This document shows positions 47,346-57,293 of a stretch of 64,000 bases of DNA, piece after piece; the first letter of the stretch is position 1, and the number at the start of each line of letters is the position of its first letter. Source of the stretch: Sphingopyxis lindanitolerans. GTDB lineage: Bacteria; Pseudomonadota; Alphaproteobacteria; Sphingomonadales; Sphingomonadaceae. The translations under genes were made by a program, and so were the position numbers. The notes under the pieces were generated by a model that worked only from the letters and a program-made list of their open reading frames with translations, had not been told where the DNA came from and ran no database searches. The stretch spans positions 2,626,009 through 2,690,008 of the forward strand of contig NZ_CM009578.1 of the NCBI RefSeq assembly GCF_002993885.1, written 5' to 3'.

Positions 47346-48578
47346 TCACGACGCACAGTGGCCCGGGGAGCCGGTGAACCCGAAGGGTCGCGCCTGGCAG
47401 GATCCGACGCGTGCCGTGCACGGCGGTCCCCGGCCGCGCGATCAGCGGGGCCTCATCAATCCGCCCGTCGATCGGGCATCGACCATTATCTATGACAGCG
47501 TCGAGGCCTATATGGATCGGCATCAAGGCCTCTACGATGAGGTCATCTATGGCCTGTACGGTACGCGAACGACCTTTGCGCTCGCCGAAGCCGTCAGCGA
47601 GCTCGAAGCCGGCTGTGCTACCGTCATCACCTCGTCTGGAACGAGCGCGATCGCGCTCACTCTCACGGCTTTCGTGGCCGCAGGCGACCATCTGCTCGTT
47701 GCGGATTGCGTCTATGGGCCGACACGTAAGTTTCTGACCGACGTGCTCGCACGTTTGGGGGTCGAGGTAGAATATTTCCGGCCCGATATCGGCGCGGAGA
47801 TTGCCGGGCTGTGCCGCAGCAACACACGGCTCATCTATATGGAGACCCCGGGCTCGCAGACATTCGACATGATCGACGTGCCCGCTATTACGGCGGTCGC
47901 GCGCAGCCGGGGTATTTTGACCGCTCTGGACAATACCTGGGCGACTCCGCTCTTCTTCAAGCCCCTGGCCCATGGGGTCGATATCTCGCTTGCTTCGGCG
48001 ACCAAATATCTCTCCGGACATTCCGACTGTCTGCTCGGCACGATGACGGCCGCCAGCAATGCTGTCTACCGCCAGCTCAAGGACGCGGCGGCGCGCTGGG
48101 GGAACTGCGCGAGTCCCGACAATTGCTATCTGGTCCACCGGGGCATCAGGACGCTGGATGCGCGGCTCGAACGCCACCAACGCACCGCTGCGACGCTGAT
48201 CGACTGGTTCGTCGAGCAACCCGAAGTGATCGCGGTCCGCTATCCGGCCCATCCCGCCGATCCCGGTCATGCGATCTGGAAGCGGGATTTCACCGGTGCG
48301 TCCGGATTATTTGGTGTTCAGCTCGATCGCCTGACGCCGCTGGAAACCAGTGCCTTTTTTAACGAGCTCGCGCTTTTCCAGTTGGGGTCGAGTTGGGGCG
48401 GTTTCGAAAGTCTCGCGGTTCCGGCGTGGCCTGCCCCAATCCGCGATTTTCCCAATGGCGAGACCGATGGGGCCCTGATCCGTATCCACGCCGGACTCGA
48501 AGCGCCGCAAGATTTGATCGCGGACCTTGATGCGGCGTTCGCGCGCGTACGGGCGTTGCGCGGTCCGGGGCAGGCGTC

Positions 48579-48582
<4 letters not shown>
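47335..48582 (+). CDS. Cystathionine beta-lyase (Cys/Met metabolism PLP enzyme)
   Basis: A 415-aa PLP enzyme of the Cys/Met metabolism (MetC) family that cleaves C-S bonds of cystathionine, cystine or related thioether amino acids. N-terminal RAVHGGPRPRDQRGLINPPV, cofactor-binding YGLYGTRTTFALAEAV and TSSGTSAIALTL, and the Schiff-base Lys224 in SATKYLSGHSD. C-terminal domain SSWGGFESLAVP and IRIHAGLE. It sits inside the ABC importer operon between permease and ATPase genes with overlaps on both sides, so its substrate is likely what the transporter imports (inference). Confidence 0.93.
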
Positions 48583-49331
<749 letters not shown>

Positions 49332-49553
49332 GCGATCTCATATCGGCCGTCTCGCGTTGCGCCGACCCAGTTATCCTGTCATTTCATGAGCAGGCCACAG
49401 CTGTAGCCGGCCGCCTCCTTGCGCAAAAAGGCTTGAGCCAGCAAAAAAATTTCAAATTTGGTGAGGGGTACAGCGCCCGGATGCGTTTTTAATATGTATC
49501 ATGCGTCCGCGATTTTCATCATAACTAATTGATATGATTCAATAAATTGCTAT

Positions 49554-49568
49554 TGACCTGTATATACA
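49554..49568 (+). promoter_or_regulatory. HutC-type operator upstream of TonB receptor 2
   Basis: The perfect 10-bp palindrome TGTATATACA (49559-49568), preceded by TGACC, is the core sequence bound by HutC-family repressors. It lies about 50 bp before the receptor start in an A/T-rich stretch (49490-49570) that stands out from the surrounding GC-rich DNA. A related sequence lies at the HutC-like gene (54547-54564). Confidence 0.75.
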
Positions 49569-49615
49569 TTTGGTGCTTTCTGACGGGAATCAAGTAACCA
49601 TCAGGGGGTTTCGCT

Positions 49616-52321
49616 ATGATGACCAGGACAATTTTGCTCGCCAGCGCCGCGGCGGTCGCCACCTTTGCAACGCCAGTGTTCGCGCAGAGCGAGACTGCTC
49701 CGCAGTCACCCGCCGCCGAGGACGCGCCGAACGGATCGGACATCGTCGTGACCGGATCGCGCATCCGCAGGCAGGACCTCGCCGGCGTCGGTCCCGCGAC
49801 GGTCGTGTCGGCCGAGCAGATCGAGAACACCGGGGTCGTCAATATAGAAACGGTGCTGCAGCGCCTTCCCGCCAACGCCGGCTTTGCGGGCAACCAGACC
49901 TCGGCCTATTGGGCGAACAACGGTTATGGCACGGCGCAGGTCAACTTGCGCGGCCTCGGCATCAAGCGCACCCTCGTGCTGCTCAACGGCCGCCGCCTCG
50001 TCGCGGGTGGCACGGGTGCGAACTCGTCGCCCGACCTCAACATGATCCCGGTCGCCGCGCTCGCGCGCACCGATGTCCTCAAGGACGGTGCATCGGCGAT
50101 CTACGGCGCCGACGCCATGGCGGGCGTGGTCAACCTCGTGACCCGCACCGACTATGAAGGTCTCGGCCTTAGCGTGCGGCAGGGGATCACCGAAAAGGGC
50201 GACGGCTCGGACTTCACCGCCGATCTTCTGTGGGGCGTCCGGAACGATCGCGGCGGTTTCATGGCCGCTGTTACCTATCAGAAGACCAGCGCGGTCAATA
50301 TGGCATCGCGCGCGCCCTGTTCGCTCGCCGAAACCACGCCAGGCCAGCTGAGCTGCGTCAACAGCGCATCGACGATCGGCGGCCGCGCGGTGCTGCCGAA
50401 CGGCCAGCAGATCAACTTCAACCAGGTGCTCGGCGGCAACGGCAATTTCTTCGAGCCCTACAGCGCAGCGAAGCATAATTTCAATTCGAACCCGTTCCTC
50501 AACGCGGTGAGCCCGGTCGAGCGCGTCAGCACGGCCTTCTTCGCCGACTATGACCTCAGCGACAACATCGAGGCGTTTGGCGAATTTCTCTATACCTTTC
50601 GCAAGTCGAACCAGATCGCGACCCCCGGAACGCTGCGCAACCTGTCGATCGCGGCAAGCAATCCGACCAACCCCACCGGCCAGAACATCGTCCTAGTCCA
50701 GCGGCGCCTTGCCGAGCCGGGACCGCGCCAGTTCTTCCAGGAAACCGACACCTGGCAGGGCACCTTCGGTTTGCGCGGCAAGCTGTCGAACAACTGGGGC
50801 TGGGAAGTCGCCGGCGCGTTCGGCCGCAACACCGCGGTTGATGGTTCGACAAATATCGCCAATCTCGAGCGCGTCGCCAACACGCTCGATACCAGCAAGT
50901 GCAGCCTCGCCGCGGGCGCGTCGATCCCCTGCGCTGACTATTTGGGCTTCGGCGATCTGACCCCGCAAGCGCTCGACTATATCCTCTTCACCTCGCGCGA
51001 TCGGGGAGGCAATGAACTCGCGACCGTCACCGCGGATCTGAACGGCGACCTCTTCAAGCTGCCCGCGGGCCCCGTGTCGTTCGCCGCCGGCGTCGTCTAC
51101 CGCAAGGAGAAGGGCTGGCGCGATCCCGATCCGCTGACCGTGCTCGGCATCGCCAATACCAACCAGCAGGATCCGATCTCGGGGACGAGCACGGCGAAGG
51201 AAGCCTATCTGGAACTGTCGGTTCCGATTCTTGCCGGCAAGCCCTTCTTCGAATCGCTGACGGCGGGCGGAGCGGTGCGCTATTCGGACTATGACCTGTT
51301 CGGCAGCGACTGGAACTACAAGGCCAGCCTCGACTGGATGATCAGCGACAGCTTCCGTCTGCGCGGCACCTACGGCACGGGATTCCGCATCCCCAACGTT
51401 CCCGAACTGTTCGGCGGCGTATCCGAGGGCAATCTCACCACCACCGATCCCTGCTCGCGCTATGCGACCAGCGGCAATGCGACGCTGATCGCCAATTGTC
51501 AGGCGTCGGGCGTACCGGCCAATTATGTCCAGTTGGGCACGACGATCCTGACGACGGTCGGCGGCAACGAGAATCTGAAACCCGAGAGTTCGACGACCTG
51601 GACAGTCGGCACGGTCATCTCCCCGAAGGGGCTCATCCCGGGCCTTTCGCTCACCGCCGACTGGTTCGACATCAAGATCAAGGACGCGATCCGTGCAATC
51701 CCCGGGTCGACCAAGCTCGGAATATGCTACGCGAGCCAGAATCTCTCGCATCCTTTCTGCGAAGATTTTACGCGCAGCCCGCTGACCGGCGAGGTCACCT
51801 TCCTCTCCGCTCAGCCGATCAACACCGGGCGTGAGGAAATGAATGGCCTCGATCTTGGTCTTGTCTACAACAACGACATCGGCAGCGTGAACATCTCGCT
51901 CGACGTCAACCTGACCTACCTAAACAAATATGTCGTCCTGCCTTTCCCGGGCGGCGCGCCGATCGATTTCGACGGCTTCATCGGCGGCGGTAATGGTGGC
52001 TATCCGAAGTGGCGCGGTTATGGCGTGTTGACGGCCGAAAAGGACGGGATCAGCGCGACCTGGTCGACGCAGTGGATCGGCAAGGCGACCGACTTCAACG
52101 CCGCGCCCGGAGAAATCGGCTACAGCACGCCGAACGTCTTCTATCATAATCTTCAGGTCGCTTTTGAGATCGACGAGAAAACGCGGTTCCAGGTCGGAGT
52201 CGATAATCTGTTCGATCGCAAGGCGCCCTATATCCAGAGCTTCACCGATGCGAACACCGATACGATGACCTATGACCTGCTCGGCCGGCGCTTCTATGTC
52301 GGCTTCCGCACCGCCTTCTGA
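49616..52321 (+). CDS. TonB-dependent outer membrane receptor 2
   Basis: A 901-aa receptor of the Caulobacter/sphingomonad type: signal ending near TPVFAQ, plug start GSDIVVTGSRIRRQDLAG, VNLRGLGIKRTLVLLNGRRL, then barrel and a terminal YVGFRTAF with C-terminal Phe. Substrate unknown. It is followed in the same operon by two PepSY membrane proteins and a convergent HutC-like gene, and is preceded by a HutC-type operator. Confidence 0.93.
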   Translation: MMTRTILLASAAAVATFATPVFAQSETAPQSPAAEDAPNGSDIVVTGSRIRRQDLAGVGPATVVSAEQIENTGVVNIETVLQRLPANAGFAGNQTSAYWANNGYGTAQVNLRGLGIKRTLVLLNGRRLVAGGTGANSSPDLNMIPVAALARTDVLKDGASAIYGADAMAGVVNLVTRTDYEGLGLSVRQGITEKGDGSDFTADLLWGVRNDRGGFMAAVTYQKTSAVNMASRAPCSLAETTPGQLSCVNSASTIGGRAVLPNGQQINFNQVLGGNGNFFEPYSAAKHNFNSNPFLNAVSPVERVSTAFFADYDLSDNIEAFGEFLYTFRKSNQIATPGTLRNLSIAASNPTNPTGQNIVLVQRRLAEPGPRQFFQETDTWQGTFGLRGKLSNNWGWEVAGAFGRNTAVDGSTNIANLERVANTLDTSKCSLAAGASIPCADYLGFGDLTPQALDYILFTSRDRGGNELATVTADLNGDLFKLPAGPVSFAAGVVYRKEKGWRDPDPLTVLGIANTNQQDPISGTSTAKEAYLELSVPILAGKPFFESLTAGGAVRYSDYDLFGSDWNYKASLDWMISDSFRLRGTYGTGFRIPNVPELFGGVSEGNLTTTDPCSRYATSGNATLIANCQASGVPANYVQLGTTILTTVGGNENLKPESSTTWTVGTVISPKGLIPGLSLTADWFDIKIKDAIRAIPGSTKLGICYASQNLSHPFCEDFTRSPLTGEVTFLSAQPINTGREEMNGLDLGLVYNNDIGSVNISLDVNLTYLNKYVVLPFPGGAPIDFDGFIGGGNGGYPKWRGYGVLTAEKDGISATWSTQWIGKATDFNAAPGEIGYSTPNVFYHNLQVAFEIDEKTRFQVGVDNLFDRKAPYIQSFTDANTDTMTYDLLGRRFYVGFRTAF

Positions 52322-52332
52322 GGAATTCGAAG

Positions 52333-53037
52333 ATGGCGATCCGTTGGCCGCTGCTTGTTCGGCGGACGCATAAATGGCTGGCGCTGGTGGTCGGCGTCCA
52401 GGCGCTGCTCTGGACATTGACCGGCTTCTACATGGTGGTCGTTCACATCGACACCATCCACGGCGATCATCTGGTGCGCTCCCCGGTGACCCAGCCCTTC
52501 GACCTCGACGGCCTCGCAGCGCCGTCGAAGGTCGTCGCGGCCGCGCCGGGGGTCTCCGAAATCCGCCTCCAGCGCTTTTCGGGCCGTCCGGTCTGGCGCG
52601 CTGAAACGCCCGACGGGCCGCGCCTGTTCGACGGCCGCTCGGGTGCGCCGCTGCCTCTCCTGACCGAGTCCCAGGTTCGCGAGCAGGCGCGGCGCATCTA
52701 TGCCGGCGACGGCGATATCGTTGCGGTGCGGCTGCTTACCAAAGCGCCGCAGGAAATGCAGTCGCGCAAACCGCCCTATTGGCAGGTCGAGTTCGAAGGC
52801 TGGAACCGCCCGACGCTCTACCTGTCGCCGCAGACGGGCGAGTTGATCTCGCGTCGCCACGCGCTGTGGCGCGTCTTCGACTTCGCGTGGATGCTCCACA
52901 TCATGGATTATGACGAGCGCACCGACGTGAACAATCCGCTGCTCCGCGTCGCGACCTGGAGCGCCTTTGCCATGGCACTGACGGGCGCATGGCTGCTGAT
53001 CTGGTCCTTCAAGCGCCGCAAGAGGAAGAAGGCATGA
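52333..53037 (+). CDS. PepSY membrane protein 1 (PiuB/FoxB-like)
   Basis: A 234-aa inner-membrane protein. TM1 region RRTHKWLALVVGVQALLWTLTGFYM, a periplasmic PepSY-type middle (two repeats ending in PPYWQVEFEGWNRPTLYLSPQTGE), and a C-terminal helix after FAWMLHIMDYDERT. The conserved His residues in the helices suit heme or metal binding as in PiuB/FoxB siderophore reductases. Directly after TonB receptor 2 (11 bp) and overlaps the next PepSY gene by ATGA. Confidence 0.88.
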   Translation: MAIRWPLLVRRTHKWLALVVGVQALLWTLTGFYMVVVHIDTIHGDHLVRSPVTQPFDLDGLAAPSKVVAAAPGVSEIRLQRFSGRPVWRAETPDGPRLFDGRSGAPLPLLTESQVREQARRIYAGDGDIVAVRLLTKAPQEMQSRKPPYWQVEFEGWNRPTLYLSPQTGELISRRHALWRVFDFAWMLHIMDYDERTDVNNPLLRVATWSAFAMALTGAWLLIWSFKRRKRKKA

Positions 53038-53768
53038 AGATGATACGCCTCTCGCCGCTTTTCTTCCGGCGCATCCACAAATGGGTCGGACTCATTCTCG
53101 GGCTCCAGTTCCTGCTTTGGGCCTTGAGCGGCTCGGTGATGGCGCTGCTCGACAAGGACAAGGTCGGCGGTCACGGCGGCGGGATGAGCCACGCGCATCC
53201 CTTGCCGGCGGGTGAATATTTCGACGTCGCCGCCTTGCCGCGCGGTGAACCCGTCACCGGCGTGGTCCTGCGCGATCTTGGCGCCCGGCCGGTGTATGAG
53301 CTGCGCTCGGCCAAGGGCGTCCGGCTGGTCGATGCGACGAGCGGCGAGGATGTTCGTGTCGACGCGGCGCTTGCCCGCGACGTCGCGGTGATGATGAACG
53401 AGGCGCCGATCCGCAAGGTGAGCGTGCTCGCAAAGCCGAACCTCGAATCGCGCGATTTCGAAGGCGCCATGTGGCGCGTCGACTTTGCCGATGCCGAGAA
53501 TAGCAGCGCCTATGTTTCGCTCGACACCGCGCGTTTTCTGGTGATGCGCGGCGATACCTGGCGCACTTGGGACTTCTTCTGGATGCTCCACAATATGGAT
53601 TACATCAACCGGTCGAGCTTCAACCACCCGCTGATCATCTTCGTCGCCTTTGGCGCGCTGTGGCTTTCGGGGACCGGCTTCTACCTGTTGTTCAAGAGCT
53701 TCAGCCGCGCCGACTTCCGCTGGCTGCGCCGCCGCCGCAAGCCCCAAGTGACCGCCAGCACGACCTGA
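53034..53768 (+). CDS. PepSY membrane protein 2 (PiuB/FoxB-like)
   Basis: A 244-aa paralog of the preceding protein: RRIHKWVGLILGLQFLLWALSGSVMALL, PepSY middle domain, FFWMLHNMDYINRSSFNHPL and the last helix. Two such proteins after a TonB receptor would fit reductive release of a metal from an imported chelate (inference), but no assignment of substrate is possible. Ends 4 bp from the convergent HutC-like gene. Confidence 0.87.
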   Translation: MKMIRLSPLFFRRIHKWVGLILGLQFLLWALSGSVMALLDKDKVGGHGGGMSHAHPLPAGEYFDVAALPRGEPVTGVVLRDLGARPVYELRSAKGVRLVDATSGEDVRVDAALARDVAVMMNEAPIRKVSVLAKPNLESRDFEGAMWRVDFADAENSSAYVSLDTARFLVMRGDTWRTWDFFWMLHNMDYINRSSFNHPLIIFVAFGALWLSGTGFYLLFKSFSRADFRWLRRRRKPQVTASTT

Positions 53769-53772
53769 CGTA

Positions 53773-54546
53773 TCAGCCGTCGACCGAAAAGGCGGCCGAA
53801 AGCTCGAAGCGCGTGCCCGGATGGGAAAGCCAGGCGTGCGACACCAGGCGCCCGCGGCTCCAGGTCCGCCGGGTCATCCGCAGGACAGGCTCCCCCTCCT
53901 TCAGGCCGAGCATGCCGCGCGTGCGCGCATCGGGCATCGTCGCGCAAACGCGGTGCTCGACCCGCTCGAGCGGGGCGGTGCGCGTCAGATATTCGTTCGG
54001 CGTGAGTTGGGTGAAATCGAGCGCGCCATAGTCTGGCGCCGCCGACGCGAGCACGAACCGCTCCTCAAGCTGGATCGGAAACTCGGCCTCATGGTGGACA
54101 ATGATCGAATGGAAGATTTTCGTACCCACCGACACTTCGAGCAGCGCCGCGGTTTCGGCGCCGGCCTTCTCTTCGCTATTCTGGATGACCCGGGCCCGGT
54201 AGTCGTGACCGCGTCCGCGAATTTCATCTGCGATGTTTCGGATTTCGATCATGTGCCCGATCGGTTTCGGCTCGGCGATGAATGAGCCGCTGCCTGCGCG
54301 CCGGGTGATAACACCTGCCGATTGCAACTCGCGAAGCGCCCGATTTGCGGTCATGCGCGACACGTCAAATTTCTCGACGAGCTCGGATTCCGACGGGATG
54401 CGATCGCCAGGCTTCAAGCTCCCGTTACGAACCGCATCCGATATGCTCTGCTTGATCGCGGCATAGCGAGGAGGAGCGTCTTGGGTGCCATGTCCGGCCG
54501 GCGATCGGTCGATCCCGTTTGAGCTTGTTCGAAAAGGAATTTCCAT
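53773..54546 (-). CDS. HutC-like GntR/UTRA repressor
   Basis: A 257-aa regulator. N-terminal winged helix PPRYAAIKQSISDAVRNGSLKPGDRIPSESELVEKFDVSRMTANRALRELQSAGVITRRAG. The C-terminal UTRA effector domain contains GTKIFHSIIVHHEAEFPIQLEERFVL and LTPNEYL, as in the histidine-utilisation repressor HutC (effector urocanate). No hut enzymes are in the window, so the inducer may differ. The start at 54546 leaves the operator-like palindrome just upstream. Convergent with the receptor-PepSY operon. Confidence 0.9.
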   Translation of the reverse strand: MEIPFRTSSNGIDRSPAGHGTQDAPPRYAAIKQSISDAVRNGSLKPGDRIPSESELVEKFDVSRMTANRALRELQSAGVITRRAGSGSFIAEPKPIGHMIEIRNIADEIRGRGHDYRARVIQNSEEKAGAETAALLEVSVGTKIFHSIIVHHEAEFPIQLEERFVLASAAPDYGALDFTQLTPNEYLTRTAPLERVEHRVCATMPDARTRGMLGLKEGEPVLRMTRRTWSRGRLVSHAWLSHPGTRFELSAAFSVDG

Positions 54547-54564
54547 CACCCGTCTATACAGGTG
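54547..54564. promoter_or_regulatory. Imperfect HutC-type palindrome at the regulator's own start
   Basis: CACCCGTCTATACAGGTG is a palindrome in 14 of 18 positions. On the minus strand it reads CACCTGTATAGACGGGTG, sharing ACCTGTATA with the operator at the TonB receptor. It directly abuts the ATG, suggesting autorepression. Confidence 0.6.
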
Positions 54565-54679
54565 AGACCGTCCAAATTCCAAGTGTTCCGACATGAATTT
54601 CCGATAGGCCTTACAAAGTCATACGGCTGCGGCACAGGGTCGGCGGCATCGGCGCGACTGCGACCCGAGGAGGCTGATT

Positions 54680-55525
54680 TCATGCGGATGCTGTGGGCAG
54701 CGCCGAAAGCTCGTTCAGGAATTCGCGAATGGCAGGCGCGAAGCATCGCGCAAAATCTTCGGTTGTCACTATCGCGTCCGACATTTCTGCCGCAGCAAGC
54801 TTGCCGTGCGGCAGCAGGTGAGCGAGCTGCTTCGCTAGGGCTATGGGATGCCTCTCATCCATTCCTGGAATGACCAACGCCGGCATATTTATGTCTGCGA
54901 GTTCGCCGACGCTGCGGAAGGCGCGGTCCTCACCGATTGCCGCCGCAGCCGCAATGCTGGCGGAAGTGCTTCGCGGAATCGCGTCGTAAACCATCTCGCG
55001 AATGACCGGCGCGAGATTCGGCAGGATTGGCGCCCACGCCGCATGAAGCCCTTCCTCGCGGACGCGCGTCGCGAACTCGCGCATGAATGCCGTTTCAGCC
55101 GCTTTGGCCTCGTCGTCTTCGATGTCTTCAACGCTGATCAAAATGGCCGCTCTCACTCTCTCCTTGTGGGCGAGTGCGGTTCGTAAAGTGATCGTGGCGC
55201 CAAGTCCCGCGCCGCCGACGATGGCGGAATCGACTTTCAGGTGATCGAGAAGCGACATCACGTCGGCAGAGTAGGACGTCCAGGTATGTTTCGCGTTTTC
55301 GCTGCAAGGGGACCGGCCATAGCCACGGATATCGGGCAGCACTACCGCACGCCGGTCGCACAGCCGGCGCGCCAACGGTATCAGGCTCTGGTGGTCGGGG
55401 CCGCCGCCATGCATCATTATAACGACGTGGGAGGTCGACAGCCGGTGATTGGGATCGACCAGCGCAGCGCAGAGCGGCCAGCCATCGGGCCCGGAATAGA
55501 ATATGTCGATTATGTCGGTCGTCAT
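54680..55525 (-). CDS. Alpha/beta-hydrolase-fold protein with altered nucleophile elbow
   Basis: A 281-aa protein: VVIMMHGGGPDHQSLIPLARRL (oxyanion HGGG), VVLPDIRGYGRSP, then VGGAGLGATITLRTAL where GxSxG is expected. The Ser position reads Gly (G-A-G-L-G), so hydrolase activity is doubtful; the late His position lies near the C-terminus. Start at ATG 55525, one base after the methyltransferase stop, with GGGGA upstream. Function unknown. Confidence 0.8.
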   Translation of the reverse strand: MTTDIIDIFYSGPDGWPLCAALVDPNHRLSTSHVVIMMHGGGPDHQSLIPLARRLCDRRAVVLPDIRGYGRSPCSENAKHTWTSYSADVMSLLDHLKVDSAIVGGAGLGATITLRTALAHKERVRAAILISVEDIEDDEAKAAETAFMREFATRVREEGLHAAWAPILPNLAPVIREMVYDAIPRSTSASIAAAAAIGEDRAFRSVGELADINMPALVIPGMDERHPIALAKQLAHLLPHGKLAAAEMSDAIVTTEDFARCFAPAIREFLNELSALPTASA

Positions 55526-55526
55526 G

Positions 55527-56255
55527 CTAATCCCCACGCGTTGCCGAGAAGATTATCGCACCGTCATCCGAAAGACCATTTAATCGGGCTACATCTAGCA
55601 ACCTCTCCAGATCGTCACGCAACCCGCAAGCTTCCGGGATAGAGTGAAGCCTCTGTTTTGCCGATATTTCCATCTGCGGAACCGAGAGAGGCACGAGAAG
55701 AAGTCTGCAGGAATAGTCGAGCTTAAAGCCGGCGGTGAGAAATGGGGCGGCAAGTTCAGCCGGCTGGGGGCAGGAATTGTGGACAAGGCCGACCCGGCGA
55801 TCGATTAGCTTCAGCCACTCGTCGTATCGCTGTGCTGCCAGCTGCGATGGAATCGACACGTCGTACCAGCAATCCAACACAACGACACCGAGCCGGGCCA
55901 CCCTGATGGCTTCCTGAAGCCCTCTGTGAAGCGTCTCCAGATGGTGCGCGGCATATTCCAAAGTCACCACATCAAAGCTCTGGTCCGCGAATGGAAGCGC
56001 CTCTGCGCGGGCGTGCCGAACGTCCAACCCTATCGCGCGGGCTTCCGCTACTGCCTCTTCCTCCGGGTCTATGCCGACGCAATGAGCGACATGGGCCTCC
56101 CGGAGTGCCTGCATCGAAGCGCCATTGCCGCATCCCACATCCAGTACCGACGAAGGCTCGAAGGAAAGCACACGGGACAGGAATTCTTTGCGATACTCTG
56201 TGTGCGGGCGGGGCCTCTCTTCGGGCTCCTGCCGTTGGATCATCTTCAATGACAT
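55527..56255 (-). CDS. Class I SAM-dependent methyltransferase (next to AraC 3)
   Basis: A 242-aa methyltransferase: VLDVGCGNGASMQAL (motif I), CVGIDPEEEAVAEARAIGLDV and FDVVTLEYAAHHLETLHRG (UbiE/methyltransf_11 type). Not a close paralog of the two module methyltransferases: it lacks the VADYG-QR and LDG-PNA segments. It is divergent from an AraC gene and followed by the alpha/beta-hydrolase-like protein in one transcription unit. The start at MSLKMIQRQ is set because the long upstream frame runs into the divergent AraC gene. Confidence 0.85.
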   Translation of the reverse strand: MSLKMIQRQEPEERPRPHTEYRKEFLSRVLSFEPSSVLDVGCGNGASMQALREAHVAHCVGIDPEEEAVAEARAIGLDVRHARAEALPFADQSFDVVTLEYAAHHLETLHRGLQEAIRVARLGVVVLDCWYDVSIPSQLAAQRYDEWLKLIDRRVGLVHNSCPQPAELAAPFLTAGFKLDYSCRLLLVPLSVPQMEISAKQRLHSIPEACGLRDDLERLLDVARLNGLSDDGAIIFSATRGD

Positions 56256-56346
56256 TTGCAACTCCACCTGATGAGCTCTGGTAGGCAATCCAAACGACGT
56301 CGTATATGTGCTCCGACGACAAGAAATGTTCAGTATCGGACACAGT

Positions 56347-57105
56347 ATGACCAATAGCGCAGGCACGGCCGACGCTCTTTCAGTCGAGCGTGCAGTCTTC
56401 CCAGCGGGGTTCAAAGGGATGTGGCATAGCCACCCGGCAGCGCAGCTCATTTATCCTGGTCGAGGTGTGATGATGCTCGAGACGGAAGCTGGATGCTGGG
56501 TGGTCCCGCCCCATCAAGCCTGTTGGCTTCCTTCCGCTGAAAATCACCGGGTGCAAAGCTCGGCGGGTTTCGAAATGCTCAGCGTTTACTGCCGCGGGAG
56601 CGTGCTCAGCCGGCTGCCCGCGGCTCCCGGTGTCGTCGCGGTGAGTGGCCTTCTGCGCGAGTGCATCTTTGCCCTCGAAACGGCAGGGCCGCGCTCCCGG
56701 CGCGTCAGTTTGGCAATCCTGTTTGCCCAAGAAGTGTCTGTCGATAGCGCCCCGCGCCTCTTTGTCCCTCAGCTGCATTCCTCGCGTCTCAGAAAAATCG
56801 AGGCCGCGCTCTCGAGGGAGCCCGGGAATGACAAACCCCTATCGCAGTGGGCGAACGAACTGGGCGCGACCAGCAGAACCTTGGCCCGCGCATTCGAGCG
56901 TGAAGCGAATATGACTTTCACTGCCTACAGAAAGCAGGCGCGACTTCGGGCGGCTCTGGTACGCTTGGCCGAAGGAGAGCCCATCACCAATATCGCCCTT
57001 GATTTGTCATTTGGTTCGGCGAGCAATTTCATACGTATGTTCCGCCAGGCCACGGGCTTCACCCCGGGAAAGTATTTCCAAAATCGGTCCAGGCAGAAAT
57101 CGTAG
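56347..57105 (+). CDS. AraC-family transcriptional regulator 3
   Basis: A 252-aa regulator with a cupin sensing half (WHSHPAAQLIYPGRGVMMLE, VVPPHQACWLPSAENHRV) and a C-terminal HTH pair (LSQWANELGATSRTLARAFEREANMTF, ITNIALDLSFGSASNFIRMFRQATGFTPGKYF). The start is uncertain (ATG 56347 or in-frame ATG/GTG up to 39 bases earlier). Divergent from the methyltransferase/hydrolase unit and probably controls it. Confidence 0.88.
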   Translation: MTNSAGTADALSVERAVFPAGFKGMWHSHPAAQLIYPGRGVMMLETEAGCWVVPPHQACWLPSAENHRVQSSAGFEMLSVYCRGSVLSRLPAAPGVVAVSGLLRECIFALETAGPRSRRVSLAILFAQEVSVDSAPRLFVPQLHSSRLRKIEAALSREPGNDKPLSQWANELGATSRTLARAFEREANMTFTAYRKQARLRAALVRLAEGEPITNIALDLSFGSASNFIRMFRQATGFTPGKYFQNRSRQKS

Positions 57106-57293
57106 GTGAATGAATTTCGGGACGCCGCAATTGGGCTTTCGGACAGGCGAAGCTAGCGGTTAACCGACCAACTCAACTTAATCGCGCGAATCATCCTACC
57201 CGCTCTACAGAAAGAAGGTATGAGGGCGATCTTCCCGGGGCAACGGACACTGGCCGAACAGCGCAGCGACGCGCCGTCAGGCTTTTTCTTCGC
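57106..57293. other. Intergenic region before the ars operon's end
   Basis: 188 bp between AraC 3 and the end of arsH. No gene, no tRNA and no clear terminator seen. Confidence 0.4.
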
